Of a stretch of DNA of 7,442 nucleotides, positions 1-6,514 are shown piece by piece. Source of the DNA: an uncultured Holophagales bacterium (lineage in GTDB: Bacteria; Acidobacteriota; Thermoanaerobaculia; UBA5066); contig CALMDF010000545.1 of the NCBI GenBank assembly GCA_937864895.1, positions 1 to 7,442 on the forward strand, read 5' to 3'. The notes under the pieces were generated by a model that worked only from the letters and a program-made list of their open reading frames with translations, did no database searches and was not told the DNA's origin. The position numbers and the translations under genes were made by a program. Each line of letters opens with the position of its first letter. Within the stretch, counting starts at the first letter, position 1.

Positions 1-165
1 CAGGTCGCACAGAGCCCGCGCACCTCGACGTCGGAATCCACGACGCTGCCGAGCCACTTCACGGAGTCGGGGACGCCGAGGCCGTCGAGCTCGTCGCTCT
101 CGAAGTCGCGATCGTCCCCGCAGCGCACGCAGCAGTAGTGGTAATGCCGGTCGAGACTTGCGGGC
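1..165 (-). pseudogene. Fur/PerR-family regulator, C-terminal half only (cut at window edge, 5' half missing)
   Basis: Reading the minus strand from about 165 to 1 gives a sequence typical of the Fur-family dimerisation and metal-binding domain: RHYHYCCVRCG, then an acidic stretch with DFESDEL, and finally VRGLCAT followed by a codon cut by the window edge. The HYHY-x-CxxCG block and the second, probable CxxC pair are the structural zinc site and histidine-rich metal site of Fur/PerR/Zur proteins. Fur-family proteins are cytoplasmic metal- or peroxide-responsive repressors that bind DNA through an N-terminal winged helix. Upstream of about 165 the frame stays open with no stop to at least 305, but it holds no winged-helix motif (no STVYR-like recognition helix) in any minus frame and no convincing start or ribosome site. 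I therefore read it as 5'-truncated. The domain call is confident; pseudogene status is an inference, and a wrongly joined sequence is possible. Confidence 0.7.
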
Positions 166-319
166 GCTCGGCCAGCAGGAGGTATATGCCGGGCAAACGG
201 GCGCGTCAATCGAGCCGGTGCCGCGCCGACGCCTGCCGGGTCCACTCCCCTCGCCGCGAGCTTTGCCTGCGGTCTCCGGCGACTCCTGTAGCCTCGGACG
301 CGATGCCGGTCCGGCCTGG

Positions 320-1072
320 GTGCCGCGCGGCCTCCTCCTGACGCATCCCCGGATCCGGGTCTTCGACCGCCCGAGGACGTTCGTCGTCCGCCGGGACGGG
401 CTCGACCTGGCGCTGTCCGGCTTCCCCTTCGCGCCCGACGCGCGGACGAGCTTCCCCGCTCTCCTCGCGGCGACGGGCCACGCGGACGCCGCGGCCGACG
501 TCCGCCTCCTCTGCCTCCACCAGGCCGTCGAAGGGGCGAGGGTCGGGCCGGCGGGCTTCGCGGCCGTCCCGTCGGGACACATCCACCGCTCGCAGGCCCT
601 CTCCCGCGACCTCGCCGGGCGCCCCCTCGCCTCGCCCGTCCTCTTCGCCGGTTCGACGGACCGAACCTCATTCGCCGAGCGAAACGAGCCGAAGGGGACG
701 TTCCTCATCGACCTCGAGCGGATGGACCGGGGCGGAACCGCCGCCTGGGAGTTCCGCCAGCTCCCGGTCCGGCCGATGGTCGACCTCGAGCTCGACCCGG
801 GCGACGACGCCGCGTCGTTCGAGCACCGCCTCCGGGCCGCCCTCTCGCGCCTCGACCCGTCGGCCCTCGTCCGGCCCCGTCTCCCGCGAGAGCCGTCCCC
901 CGCCGTCGCCCGGCTCCTCGGCGCGGAAGCCCTTCGGCTCGCCGCCCCACCCACGGTGACCGTCTCGGTCGCCTGGCGAGGCGCGTCTGGCCCCCGCGGC
1001 CACGACTCCGTCGAAATGAAGTCAGGCCTCAGCGTCGGGCGTCGCGGCTGGCAGCCTGCCGAAGACGGCTGA
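320..1072 (+). pseudogene. SbcD/Mre11-like metallophosphoesterase, 5'-truncated
   Basis: The frame encodes the back two thirds of a DNA-repair exonuclease of the SbcD/Mre11 calcineurin-like phosphoesterase group, enzymes that trim DNA ends using two metal ions, usually with an SbcC/Rad50 partner. Recognisable homology starts near 320 with HPRIRVFDRPRTFVVRRDG. It continues through LHQAVEGARVGP (metal-binding His codon at 518), SGHIHRSQ (His codons at 578 and 584), and the block GSTDRTSFAERNEPKGTFLI, ending in a typical C-terminal LRLAAPPTVTVSVAWR. The N-terminal motifs D-x-H, GDxxD and GNH(E/D) are absent. At the GNHE position there is only VSGDSC (codons near 274-291), and the frame from 158 to 320 looks non-homologous. 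Without those ligands the product should be catalytically dead. No ribosome site supports a start; GTG at 320 merely marks where homology begins. No sbcC-like gene is in the window. Copy 1 of the direct repeat covers the 3' end. Confidence 0.72.
902..1014 (+). repeat. Direct repeat, copy 1 (about 110 bp)
   Basis: This stretch matches 4180-4285 in the same orientation, about 80-85% identical by hand alignment. Two blocks are exact: 19 bp (919-937 against 4197-4215) and 26 bp (957-982 against 4236-4261). Between them the copies differ by a one-base indel, and near the 3' end by a four-base gap. This copy overlaps the end of the SbcD-like frame, where it encodes roughly [26 protein letters not shown]. 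It may be a coding 3' end that was duplicated elsewhere, or a dispersed element that supplies the end of this frame. Confidence 0.8.
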
Positions 1073-1075
1073 GGC
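1026..1075 (+). repeat. Inverted repeat / stem-loop after repeat copy 1
   Basis: GCCTCAGCGTC (1026-1036) pairs with GAC-G-GCTGAGGC (1064-1075), an 11-bp stem with a single bulged G at 1067. The loop contains a smaller GGCT/AGCC hairpin (1046-1056). It spans the TGA stop (1070-1072) of the SbcD-like frame. There is no T-run after it, so it could be a terminator-like or transcript-stabilising structure rather than a classical intrinsic terminator. Confidence 0.5.
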
Positions 1076-1081
1076 AGAGTG

Positions 1082-1110
1082 TTGCCGGGAAGACGATCCT
1101 GTGATTTAGT
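1082..1110 (+). promoter_or_regulatory. Possible sigma-70-type promoter for the subtilase gene
   Basis: TTGCCG (1082-1087) and TTTAGT (1105-1110) are each 4/6 matches to the -35 and -10 consensus, with a 17-nt spacer. The site lies just downstream of the 1026-1075 stem-loop. Transcription would start near 1117, at the very edge of the ribosome site, leaving a leader of only about 20 nt. A weak prediction from pattern alone. Confidence 0.25.
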
Positions 1111-1115
1111 CGCGG

Positions 1116-1124
1116 AAAAGGAGG
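1116..1124 (+). promoter_or_regulatory. Ribosome binding site that sets the subtilase start
   Basis: AAAAGGAGG is a near-perfect Shine-Dalgarno sequence 11 nt before ATG 1136. It selects that ATG over the upstream in-frame GTG at 1079. The ATG is also where a signal peptide begins. Confidence 0.85.
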
Positions 1125-1135
1125 AAAAGATCCCG

Positions 1136-4051
1136 ATGAGCGAAGCCAACAGGTCCGCCTGCTTTTTCGCCGTGCTCGCACTTGGGCTGGCCCTCTCTCC
1201 GGAGGCTCTCGCAGGTCCAGGGAAGGGACGCGGGAACTACATCGTCCAGATGTCGGACGCTCCGGTGGTCTCCTACACCGGCGACATCGCCGGCTACAAG
1301 GCGACGAAGCCGTCGAAGGGGCAGAAGCTGGATCCCACGAGCCCGGCCGTCGTCAACTACGCCGCATACCTCGACGCGCGACACGCCGACGTGCTCGGCG
1401 CCGTCGGTGGCGCCCGCAAGTACTACGACTACCGCTTCACGTTCAATGGCTTCGCCGCGACCCTGACGGCCGAGCAGGCCGCCAAGCTCGGCACGCTGCC
1501 GGGCGTTCTCTCCGTCTCCGCGGACGAGATCCGCGAGATGGACACGTCCACCACCCCGACCTTCCTCGGCCTCGACGCCCCGGGCGGCCTCTGGGAGAAG
1601 CTCGGCGGGCCGGAGAACGCCGGGGACGGGGTCATCATCGGCATCATCGACTCGGGCATCTGGCCCGAGAGTCTCTCCTTCTCGGATCGAACGGGCGTGA
1701 ATGGCAACGCCACTCAGGACGGGAAGCTCTCCTACCAGCAGCTCCCCGGATGGCACGGGAAGTGCGTTCCGGGGGAGCAGTTCAACGCCTCCCTCTGCAA
1801 CCAGAAGCTGATCGGCGCCCAGTGGTTCAACGCCTCGTGGGGAGGCGACGAGGGGATCGACGCCCAACGGCCCTGGGAGTTCAACTCGGTTCGCGACTAC
1901 AACGGCCACGGCACACACACCTCCTCGACGGCGGGCGGCAATCGCGGCGTCGTCGTGACGGGACCGGCGTCCGCGTTTGGCGTCATCAACGGAATCGCCC
2001 CTCACGCGCGAATCGCCGCCTACAAGGCGCTCTGGTCGACCCAGGCGGCGGACACCGCCAGCGGAGCCAGCAGCGATCTCGTGGCCGCAATCGACCAGGC
2101 CGTGGCCGACGGCGTCGACGTGATCAACTACTCGATCAGCGGCACGACGACGAACTTCCGGGACCCGGTCGAGATCGCGTTCCTCTACGCGGCCGATGCG
2201 GGCATCTTCGTCGCGGCGTCCGCCGGCAACAGCGGCCCGACGACCGGGACCGTGGCCCACCCGAGCCCGTGGATCACGACCGTAGCGGCAGGGACGCACA
2301 ACCGGTCGCTCCTGGGGACGGCTTCTCTCGGGGGCAACTCGTACGTCGGCGCCTCGACGTCGACCTACGCCGTCACGGCACCCCTCGTCGATTCCGTCGA
2401 CGCGGGCCTCGCCGGCGCCAGCGCCCCGGCGGTTTCGCTCTGCTACTCGACGGTCACCAACGGAGGCGTGCCCGCCCTCGACCCGGCCAAGGTCGCCGGG
2501 AAGATCGTCGTCTGCGACCGCGGCGTCACCGCCCGCGTCGACAAGAGCCTTGCGGTTTTCGAGGCCGGCGGCGTCGGCATGATCCTCCTCAACGCGAGCA
2601 GTAACTCGCTCAACGCCGACTTCCACTCCGTCCCGACGGTCCACCTCCAGTACACGGCCTACGATGCCGTCCACGCCTACGCGGCGACACTCGGTGCGAC
2701 GGCGACGCTGAGCAAGGCGTACATCGACCTCTCGACGCCGGCTCCCTACACCGCGTCGTTCTCGTCGCGAGGGCCGCTCCAGGCGAACGGAAACCTCCTG
2801 AAACCGGACCTCATCGCCCCCGGGCAGGACATCCTCGCCGCGGTGGCCCCTCCCGGGAACGGAGGGCTGAGCTACGGCCTCTACAGCGGCACCTCGATGT
2901 CGAGCCCGCACGTGGCGGGGCTCGCGGCGCTCCTCAGGCACGACCACCCCGACTGGACCCCGATGATGATCAAGTCGGCCCTCATGACGACCGGCACCGA
3001 CGTTCTCGACGGCCCGAACACGCACCCACTCGTCATCTTCCGGCAGGGCGCCGGGCACGTCGCCCCGAACAAGGCCACGGATCCCGGTCTCGTCTACAAC
3101 TCGACCGCGAGCGACTGGTTCGGCTTCCTCTGCGGGACCCAGCTTCCCGCTTCGTACTGCACCTCGCGGGGCATCCCTGTCATCGCTCCGAGCAACTTCA
3201 ACTCACCGTCCATCGCGGTGGCGTTCCTGGCGGGCTCGCAGACGGTGACCCGCCGCGTCACGAACGTCGACGACAAACGGTCCACCTACGACGCCGCGGT
3301 CTCCGGCCTCGCCGGGTTCACCGTCCAGTTCTCACCCTCGTCGATGACACTGAACCCGGGCGAGACGAAGTCCTTCGACGTGACGATCACGCGGACCACC
3401 GCCCTCCTGAACGCCTACACGGGCGGGTACGTCACCTGGTCCGACGGGACCCACAACGTGAGGATCCCGGTCGAGGTGAAGCCTGTGGCCCTCTTCGCCC
3501 CGGCGCAGGTCTCGGGCTCCTACAACGTGGTCTTCGGCTACACCGGTGCGTTCACCGCCGCGGCGCGCGGGCTCGTCCCGGCGACGACGTTCGACGGCAG
3601 CGTGAGTGACGGCGAGATGGTCAGCTTCGACGTCACCATCCCGGCGGGGACCACGCACGCGCGGTTCTCCCTCTTCGACGCGAACGTCACACCGGGGAGC
3701 GACCTCGACCTCTACGTCTACCAGGGAAGCACGCTGAAGGGATACAGCGGCAACGCCACGTCCGCCGAGGAAGTGAACCTCCTCAATCCGCCAGCGGGCA
3801 CGTACACGGTCGTCGTCGAGGGTTACGCGACGGCGAACCCGAGCAACTTCTCTCTCTTCAGCTGGGTGCTCGGCAGCACCGCCGCAGGCAACATGACCGT
3901 GACCGCCCCCACCTCCGCCACGCTCGGAGCCACCGGGACGATCAACCTCGGGTTCAGCGGCCTCACGGCGGGCACCCGGTACCTCGGCTCGGTCGCCTAC
4001 TCCGGAGCCACGGGCATGCCGAACCCGACCATCGTTCGGGTCGACCCCTAG
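1136..4051 (+). CDS. Secreted S8 subtilisin-like serine protease, plant-subtilase-like, with PA, Fn3-like and PPC domains
   Basis: A 971-residue secreted endopeptidase of family S8A. The signal peptide covers residues 1-26 (hydrophobic core FFAVLALGLAL, likely cleavage ALA/GP). An I9 inhibitor propeptide follows at about 34-130, starting NYIVQM. The catalytic domain has Asp172 (IIDSGIWPES), His258 (NGHGTHTSS), oxyanion Asn365 (SAGNSGP) and Ser587 (GTSMSSPHVAG). A PA domain, about 432-521, is inserted between Asn365 and Ser587. An Fn3-like domain spans about 692-783 (TRRVTNVDDKRSTYD) and a PPC beta-domain about 829-912 (DLDLYVYQG), followed by a module of about 60 residues ending TIVRVDP. No sortase or transmembrane anchor is visible, so the enzyme is probably released, likely for extracellular protein degradation. 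The whole catalytic triad is present, so it should be active once the propeptide is removed. The organisation and motifs such as WPESLSFSD and CxxGxxFNASLCNxKLIGA resemble plant cucumisin-type subtilases, a group with known bacterial homologues. Substrate unknown. The gene stands alone between two direct repeat copies. Confidence 0.95.
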   Translation: MSEANRSACFFAVLALGLALSPEALAGPGKGRGNYIVQMSDAPVVSYTGDIAGYKATKPSKGQKLDPTSPAVVNYAAYLDARHADVLGAVGGARKYYDYRFTFNGFAATLTAEQAAKLGTLPGVLSVSADEIREMDTSTTPTFLGLDAPGGLWEKLGGPENAGDGVIIGIIDSGIWPESLSFSDRTGVNGNATQDGKLSYQQLPGWHGKCVPGEQFNASLCNQKLIGAQWFNASWGGDEGIDAQRPWEFNSVRDYNGHGTHTSSTAGGNRGVVVTGPASAFGVINGIAPHARIAAYKALWSTQAADTASGASSDLVAAIDQAVADGVDVINYSISGTTTNFRDPVEIAFLYAADAGIFVAASAGNSGPTTGTVAHPSPWITTVAAGTHNRSLLGTASLGGNSYVGASTSTYAVTAPLVDSVDAGLAGASAPAVSLCYSTVTNGGVPALDPAKVAGKIVVCDRGVTARVDKSLAVFEAGGVGMILLNASSNSLNADFHSVPTVHLQYTAYDAVHAYAATLGATATLSKAYIDLSTPAPYTASFSSRGPLQANGNLLKPDLIAPGQDILAAVAPPGNGGLSYGLYSGTSMSSPHVAGLAALLRHDHPDWTPMMIKSALMTTGTDVLDGPNTHPLVIFRQGAGHVAPNKATDPGLVYNSTASDWFGFLCGTQLPASYCTSRGIPVIAPSNFNSPSIAVAFLAGSQTVTRRVTNVDDKRSTYDAAVSGLAGFTVQFSPSSMTLNPGETKSFDVTITRTTALLNAYTGGYVTWSDGTHNVRIPVEVKPVALFAPAQVSGSYNVVFGYTGAFTAAARGLVPATTFDGSVSDGEMVSFDVTIPAGTTHARFSLFDANVTPGSDLDLYVYQGSTLKGYSGNATSAEEVNLLNPPAGTYTVVVEGYATANPSNFSLFSWVLGSTAAGNMTVTAPTSATLGATGTINLGFSGLTAGTRYLGSVAYSGATGMPNPTIVRVDP

Positions 4052-4071
4052 GCAGACAGAAAGAAGACCAT

Positions 4072-4099
4072 GGGCGCCGGCCGGCAACGACCGGCGCCC
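4072..4099 (+). terminator. Strong hairpin after the subtilase gene, probable intrinsic terminator
   Basis: GGGCGCCGG (4072-4080) and CCGGCGCCC (4091-4099) form a perfect 9-bp all-GC stem with a 10-nt loop, 20 nt after the subtilase stop. A modest pyrimidine stretch (TCTTCC) follows instead of a full T-run, which is common in high-GC genomes. Position and strength favour a terminator. Confidence 0.65.
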
Positions 4100-4179
4100 T
4101 CTTCCGTTCGCCGTCGCATCTCTACCCGGGTATCGAGAACGCCGCCAGGGACGAAGCGCGCCGGCAGCGGCGACGCCGG

Positions 4180-4285
4180 GCCGTCGCCTCGCTCCCCGGC
4201 GCGGAAGCCCTTCGGTTCGCCGCGCCCCCCACGTATGACCGTCTCGGTCGCCTGGCGAGGCCCTTTCGGCCGCCGCGGTCCCGTC
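4180..4285 (+). repeat. Direct repeat, copy 2 (about 110 bp)
   Basis: Second copy of the element at 902-1014, in the same orientation, 3.28 kb downstream. The SbcD-like reading frame is broken here: relative to copy 1 there is an extra base near 4234, so [11 protein letters not shown] runs out of frame before the TVSVAWR block. This copy is therefore non-coding. No SbcD-like similarity is visible upstream of about 4180, so only the terminal 110 bp is shared. Confidence 0.8.
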
Positions 4286-4323
4286 GATCCTGGGCCAGCC
4301 CCAACGGGCCGGGGGCCAGGATC
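4286..4323 (+). repeat. Inverted repeat / stem-loop after repeat copy 2
   Basis: GATCCTGG (4286-4293) and CCAGGATC (4316-4323) are perfect 8-bp inverted repeats. The interior can also pair (CCC at 4299-4301 against GGG at 4306-4308), giving an imperfect 38-nt hairpin. It abuts the end of repeat copy 2, just as a different stem-loop follows copy 1. It could fold on either strand. Confidence 0.55.
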
Positions 4324-4514
4324 ATTCCAACCGCATCGTCTGCCGGGACCCGTTTCTTCCCCTCGACGAGGTGCAGGAGGCGGACGTCGTCCATCGCCAA
4401 TTCGCCCTCTCCAGACCGGACAGGCGGTCTCGGCCCGTGGAAGCCGCATGAAAACGACGACGTGTGCGCCACGATGGACCTGCTTCGGAAAATCAGTCAG
4501 GCTCCCCTCACCCG

Positions 4515-4856
4515 ATGCGCGTCGTCGCCCTCTTCCTCCTCGCCCTGGTCCTTCCGCTCCTGCCGTTCCTCCTGTGGCTCGGGCGCCGGAAAAGCCGCGT
4601 CTCCGCAGCCGATGTCGCCGACACGATCGAGGCGTTCCTCACGGCCGGAGACCGACCGCACGACTGGAACCGGTTCCTGGAGTCGCTGCTGGCCGATCCC
4701 ACGCTCGACGCGGTCCGGCTTCGATGCCGCCACCTGCCGGAGGAATTCCCGCCGAAGTTCGCCGGCGAGTACTGCTCGGAGGCCGGGAAAGACGTCCTCC
4801 GTCAGGCCATCCTGCAGCTGAGGCAGGCGGCTCCCGGCTCCGCCCGCCAGGAGTGA
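4515..4856 (+). CDS. Small single-pass membrane protein of unknown function, coupled to glpK
   Basis: A 113-residue protein. Residues 3-20 ([20 protein letters not shown] begins here) form one strongly hydrophobic helix, followed by GRRKSR. The positive-inside rule predicts a C-terminal soluble domain of about 90 residues in the cytoplasm. That domain is mainly predicted helix and contains [20 protein letters not shown], two cysteines (RLRCRHLP and EYCSEAG) and a charged C-terminus. From memory it resembles short uncharacterised bacterial proteins with a DWxxF...R..C..LP pattern, but I cannot name a family. ATG 4515 was chosen because it starts the hydrophobic helix; in-frame GTG 4464 would add 17 polar residues, and no strong ribosome site supports either. 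The TGA stop is 2 nt before the glpK start and the glpK ribosome site lies inside the last codons, so the two are probably co-translated. A role linked to glycerol use is only suggested by position. Confidence 0.72.
   Translation: MRVVALFLLALVLPLLPFLLWLGRRKSRVSAADVADTIEAFLTAGDRPHDWNRFLESLLADPTLDAVRLRCRHLPEEFPPKFAGEYCSEAGKDVLRQAILQLRQAAPGSARQE
4849..4853 (+). promoter_or_regulatory. Ribosome binding site for glpK, supports a TTG start
   Basis: AGGAG lies 5 nt before TTG 4859, inside the last codons of the upstream small gene. The alternative in-frame GTG at 4853 overlaps the site itself and is unlikely to be used. No ATG lies near the conserved N-terminus ([16 protein letters not shown]), so TTG is the best start. 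Confidence 0.7.
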
Positions 4857-4858
4857 CC

Positions 4859-6358
4859 TTGCCGAGGTACGTGCTCGCCCTCGACCAGGGGACCACCAGC
4901 TCCCGCGCGATCGTCTTCGACCGGCAGGGGCGGATCGTCGCCTCCGCGCAGAAGGAGCTGACGCAGATCTTCCCGCGGCCCGGCTGGGTGGAGCACGACC
5001 CCGCCGAGATCTGGTCGTCTGAGGCCGGCGTCGCGGCGGAGGCCGTCGCACGCGCCGGGCTCTCCGCGAACGACCTTGCCGCGATCGGCATCACGAACCA
5101 GCGCGAGACGACGATCGTCTGGGAGCGCGGGACCGGGCGGCCCGTTCACAACGCGATCGTCTGGCAGGACCGGCGCACCGCCGGCTTCTGCGACCGCCTC
5201 CGGACCGCCGGCCACGAGCCCCTCTTCCGCCGGAAGACCGGGCTCGTCCTCGACTCGTACTTCTCCGGCACGAAAGTCCGCTGGATCCTCGACCACGTCG
5301 AAGGGGCCCGCGAGCGGGCCCGGCGCGGCGAGCTCTGCTTCGGCACCGTGGACAGCTGGCTCGTCTGGCAGCTGACCGGCGGCGGCCTCCACGTCACCGA
5401 CGCGTCGAACGCGAGCCGGACCCTCATGTACGACATTCACGCGGGCGACTGGGACGACGAGCTGCTCGACGTCCTCGGCGTCCCGCGCGCCATGCTCCCC
5501 GAGGTGCGCCCGAGCAGCGAGGTCTACGGCCACACGGCGGGCCAGATCCTCTCGCGGCCGATCCCGATCGCGGGGATCGCGGGCGACCAGCAGGCGGCCC
5601 TCTTCGGCCAGCGGTGCACCGAGCGCGGCATGGTCAAGAACACCTACGGCACGGGGTGCTTCCTGCTGCTGCACACCGGGGAGGCGGCCGTCCCCTCGCG
5701 ACACAACCTGCTGACCACGGTGGCGTGGAGGATCGGCGAGAGGACCGAGTACGCGCTCGAGGGAAGCGTCTTCATCACGGGCGCCGTGGTCCAGTGGCTG
5801 CGCGACGGGCTGAAGCTCATCCGCTCCTCGGACGAGGTGGAAGCGCTCGCCGCCTCGGTCCCCGACAACGGCGGCGTCTACCTCGTGCCGGCCTTCGCGG
5901 GGCTGGGCGCCCCCCACTGGGACCCGTACGCGCGCGGGACGATCGTGGGACTCACGAGAGGCACCACCGGCGGCCACCTCGCCCGCGCGGGGCTCGAGGG
6001 AATCGCCTTTCAGGTAGCCGACGTGCTGGAGGCGATGCGGGCCGATTCCGGCATCGACCTCCGCGAGCTGCGGGTGGACGGCGGGGGCGCCGTCAACGAC
6101 CTCCTGATGCAGTTCCAGGCCGACATCCTCGGCGTCCCCGTGGTCCGGCCGCGGGTCTTCGAAACGACCGCCCTCGGCGCAGCGTACCTTGCAGGCCTCG
6201 CCACCGGCTTCTGGGAGAGCGAGGCGGAGATCCGCGACCAGTGGCAGGAGGACCACCGCTTCGACCCCGTCCTGCCCCCCGCCTCGGCCGCCCGGCTCCG
6301 CGCCCGCTGGCAGCGCGCCCTGGACCGCTCCCGCGGCTGGGAGGGGCCGGAGGAGTAG
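4859..6358 (+). CDS. glpK: Glycerol kinase
   Basis: ATP:glycerol 3-phosphotransferase, which makes glycerol-3-phosphate in the cytoplasm for glycolysis and lipid synthesis. The 499-residue product is full length for the FGGY-kinase family (usually about 500). Visible signatures are the N-terminal phosphate loop [15 protein letters not shown], the glycerol-contacting NQRETT (Arg82, Glu83), [13 protein letters not shown] (Tyr134), [11 protein letters not shown], the catalytic base Asp243 in [21 protein letters not shown], and the C-terminal [11 protein letters not shown] and [18 protein letters not shown]. All key residues are present, so it should be active. The YHF(Y/F)G motif that HPr phosphorylates in Firmicutes enzymes is not seen before GIAGDQQ, so that control is unlikely. 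The start is TTG with AGGAG 5 nt upstream. It follows the small membrane protein gene by 2 nt. No glpF, glpD or glpR lies in the window, so an uptake partner must be elsewhere. Confidence 0.96.
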   Translation: MPRYVLALDQGTTSSRAIVFDRQGRIVASAQKELTQIFPRPGWVEHDPAEIWSSEAGVAAEAVARAGLSANDLAAIGITNQRETTIVWERGTGRPVHNAIVWQDRRTAGFCDRLRTAGHEPLFRRKTGLVLDSYFSGTKVRWILDHVEGARERARRGELCFGTVDSWLVWQLTGGGLHVTDASNASRTLMYDIHAGDWDDELLDVLGVPRAMLPEVRPSSEVYGHTAGQILSRPIPIAGIAGDQQAALFGQRCTERGMVKNTYGTGCFLLLHTGEAAVPSRHNLLTTVAWRIGERTEYALEGSVFITGAVVQWLRDGLKLIRSSDEVEALAASVPDNGGVYLVPAFAGLGAPHWDPYARGTIVGLTRGTTGGHLARAGLEGIAFQVADVLEAMRADSGIDLRELRVDGGGAVNDLLMQFQADILGVPVVRPRVFETTALGAAYLAGLATGFWESEAEIRDQWQEDHRFDPVLPPASAARLRARWQRALDRSRGWEGPEE

Positions 6359-6514
6359 CGAGCGGCCGGCGGGGCAGGACCGGGTCTTCGGGCCCCTGCG
6401 CCTCCGGGTGCATTTTCCCGGCTTCCTGCAATGATGTACGCAACACAGGCTCGACGGGTCGTGCGCGGACGGAGCTCCACGGCGGTTCACGCGCGCCCGG
6501 GAGGGAGGCTTCCG
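6359..6514. other. Intergenic region between glpK and the kinase-like gene
   Basis: The 156-bp gap contains two weak hairpin candidates: around 6374-6399 (GCAGG...CCTGC) and 6404-6421 (CCGGG/CCCGG with a TGCATTTT loop). Neither has a clear T-tract downstream. A promoter for the next gene could lie here but none is convincing. Confidence 0.4.
6500..6508 (+). promoter_or_regulatory. Ribosome binding site that sets the start of the kinase-like gene
   Basis: GGAGGGAGG lies 6 nt before ATG 6515. It selects this ATG, which begins an export signal, over in-frame ATGs at 6431 and 6434 that would add an arginine-rich, non-homologous-looking stretch. Confidence 0.8.

Larger units (their letters stand above)
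4100..4514. other. Intergenic stretch between subtilase and small membrane protein genes
   Basis: About 415 bp with no gene I can support. It holds repeat copy 2 (4180-4285) and an adjoining inverted repeat (4286-4323). On the minus strand at about 4394-4287 there is a short protein-like stretch (reads [20 protein letters not shown] and onward) that I cannot assign to a family. The plus-strand frame that runs into glpK from 4070 is proline- and arginine-rich and looks like non-coding high-GC sequence. The promoter for the glpK operon must lie here or just downstream, but I see no convincing -35/-10 pair. Confidence 0.6.

Noticed and set aside
158..319. Upstream extension of the SbcD-like frame as its real N-terminus
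   Set aside because: It contains no D-x-H or GDxxD motif and no ribosome site, and it overlaps the Fur-family remnant at its start.
1079..1135. GTG 1079 as the subtilase start
   Set aside because: It adds 19 charged residues before the signal peptide, while AAAAGGAGG is placed correctly for ATG 1136.
1106..3058. 650-residue open frame on the minus strand opposite the subtilase
   Set aside because: Arginine/glycine/valine-rich composition with no domain, antisense to a gene with full catalytic motifs; it is a product of high GC content.
4070..4858. N-terminal extension of more than 260 residues to glycerol kinase in the same open frame
   Set aside because: The extension is proline/arginine-rich, crosses repeat copy 2 and the small membrane protein gene, and the family starts at the phosphate-loop strand; AGGAG before TTG 4859 explains the true start.
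6374..6421. Intrinsic terminator after glpK
   Set aside because: The candidate stems are 5 bp or contain mismatches and lack a T-run; noted only as weak structure.
6431..6514. ATG 6431 as the start of the kinase-like gene
   Set aside because: It would bury the export signal behind 28 arginine-rich residues and has no good ribosome site; GGAGGGAGG precedes ATG 6515.
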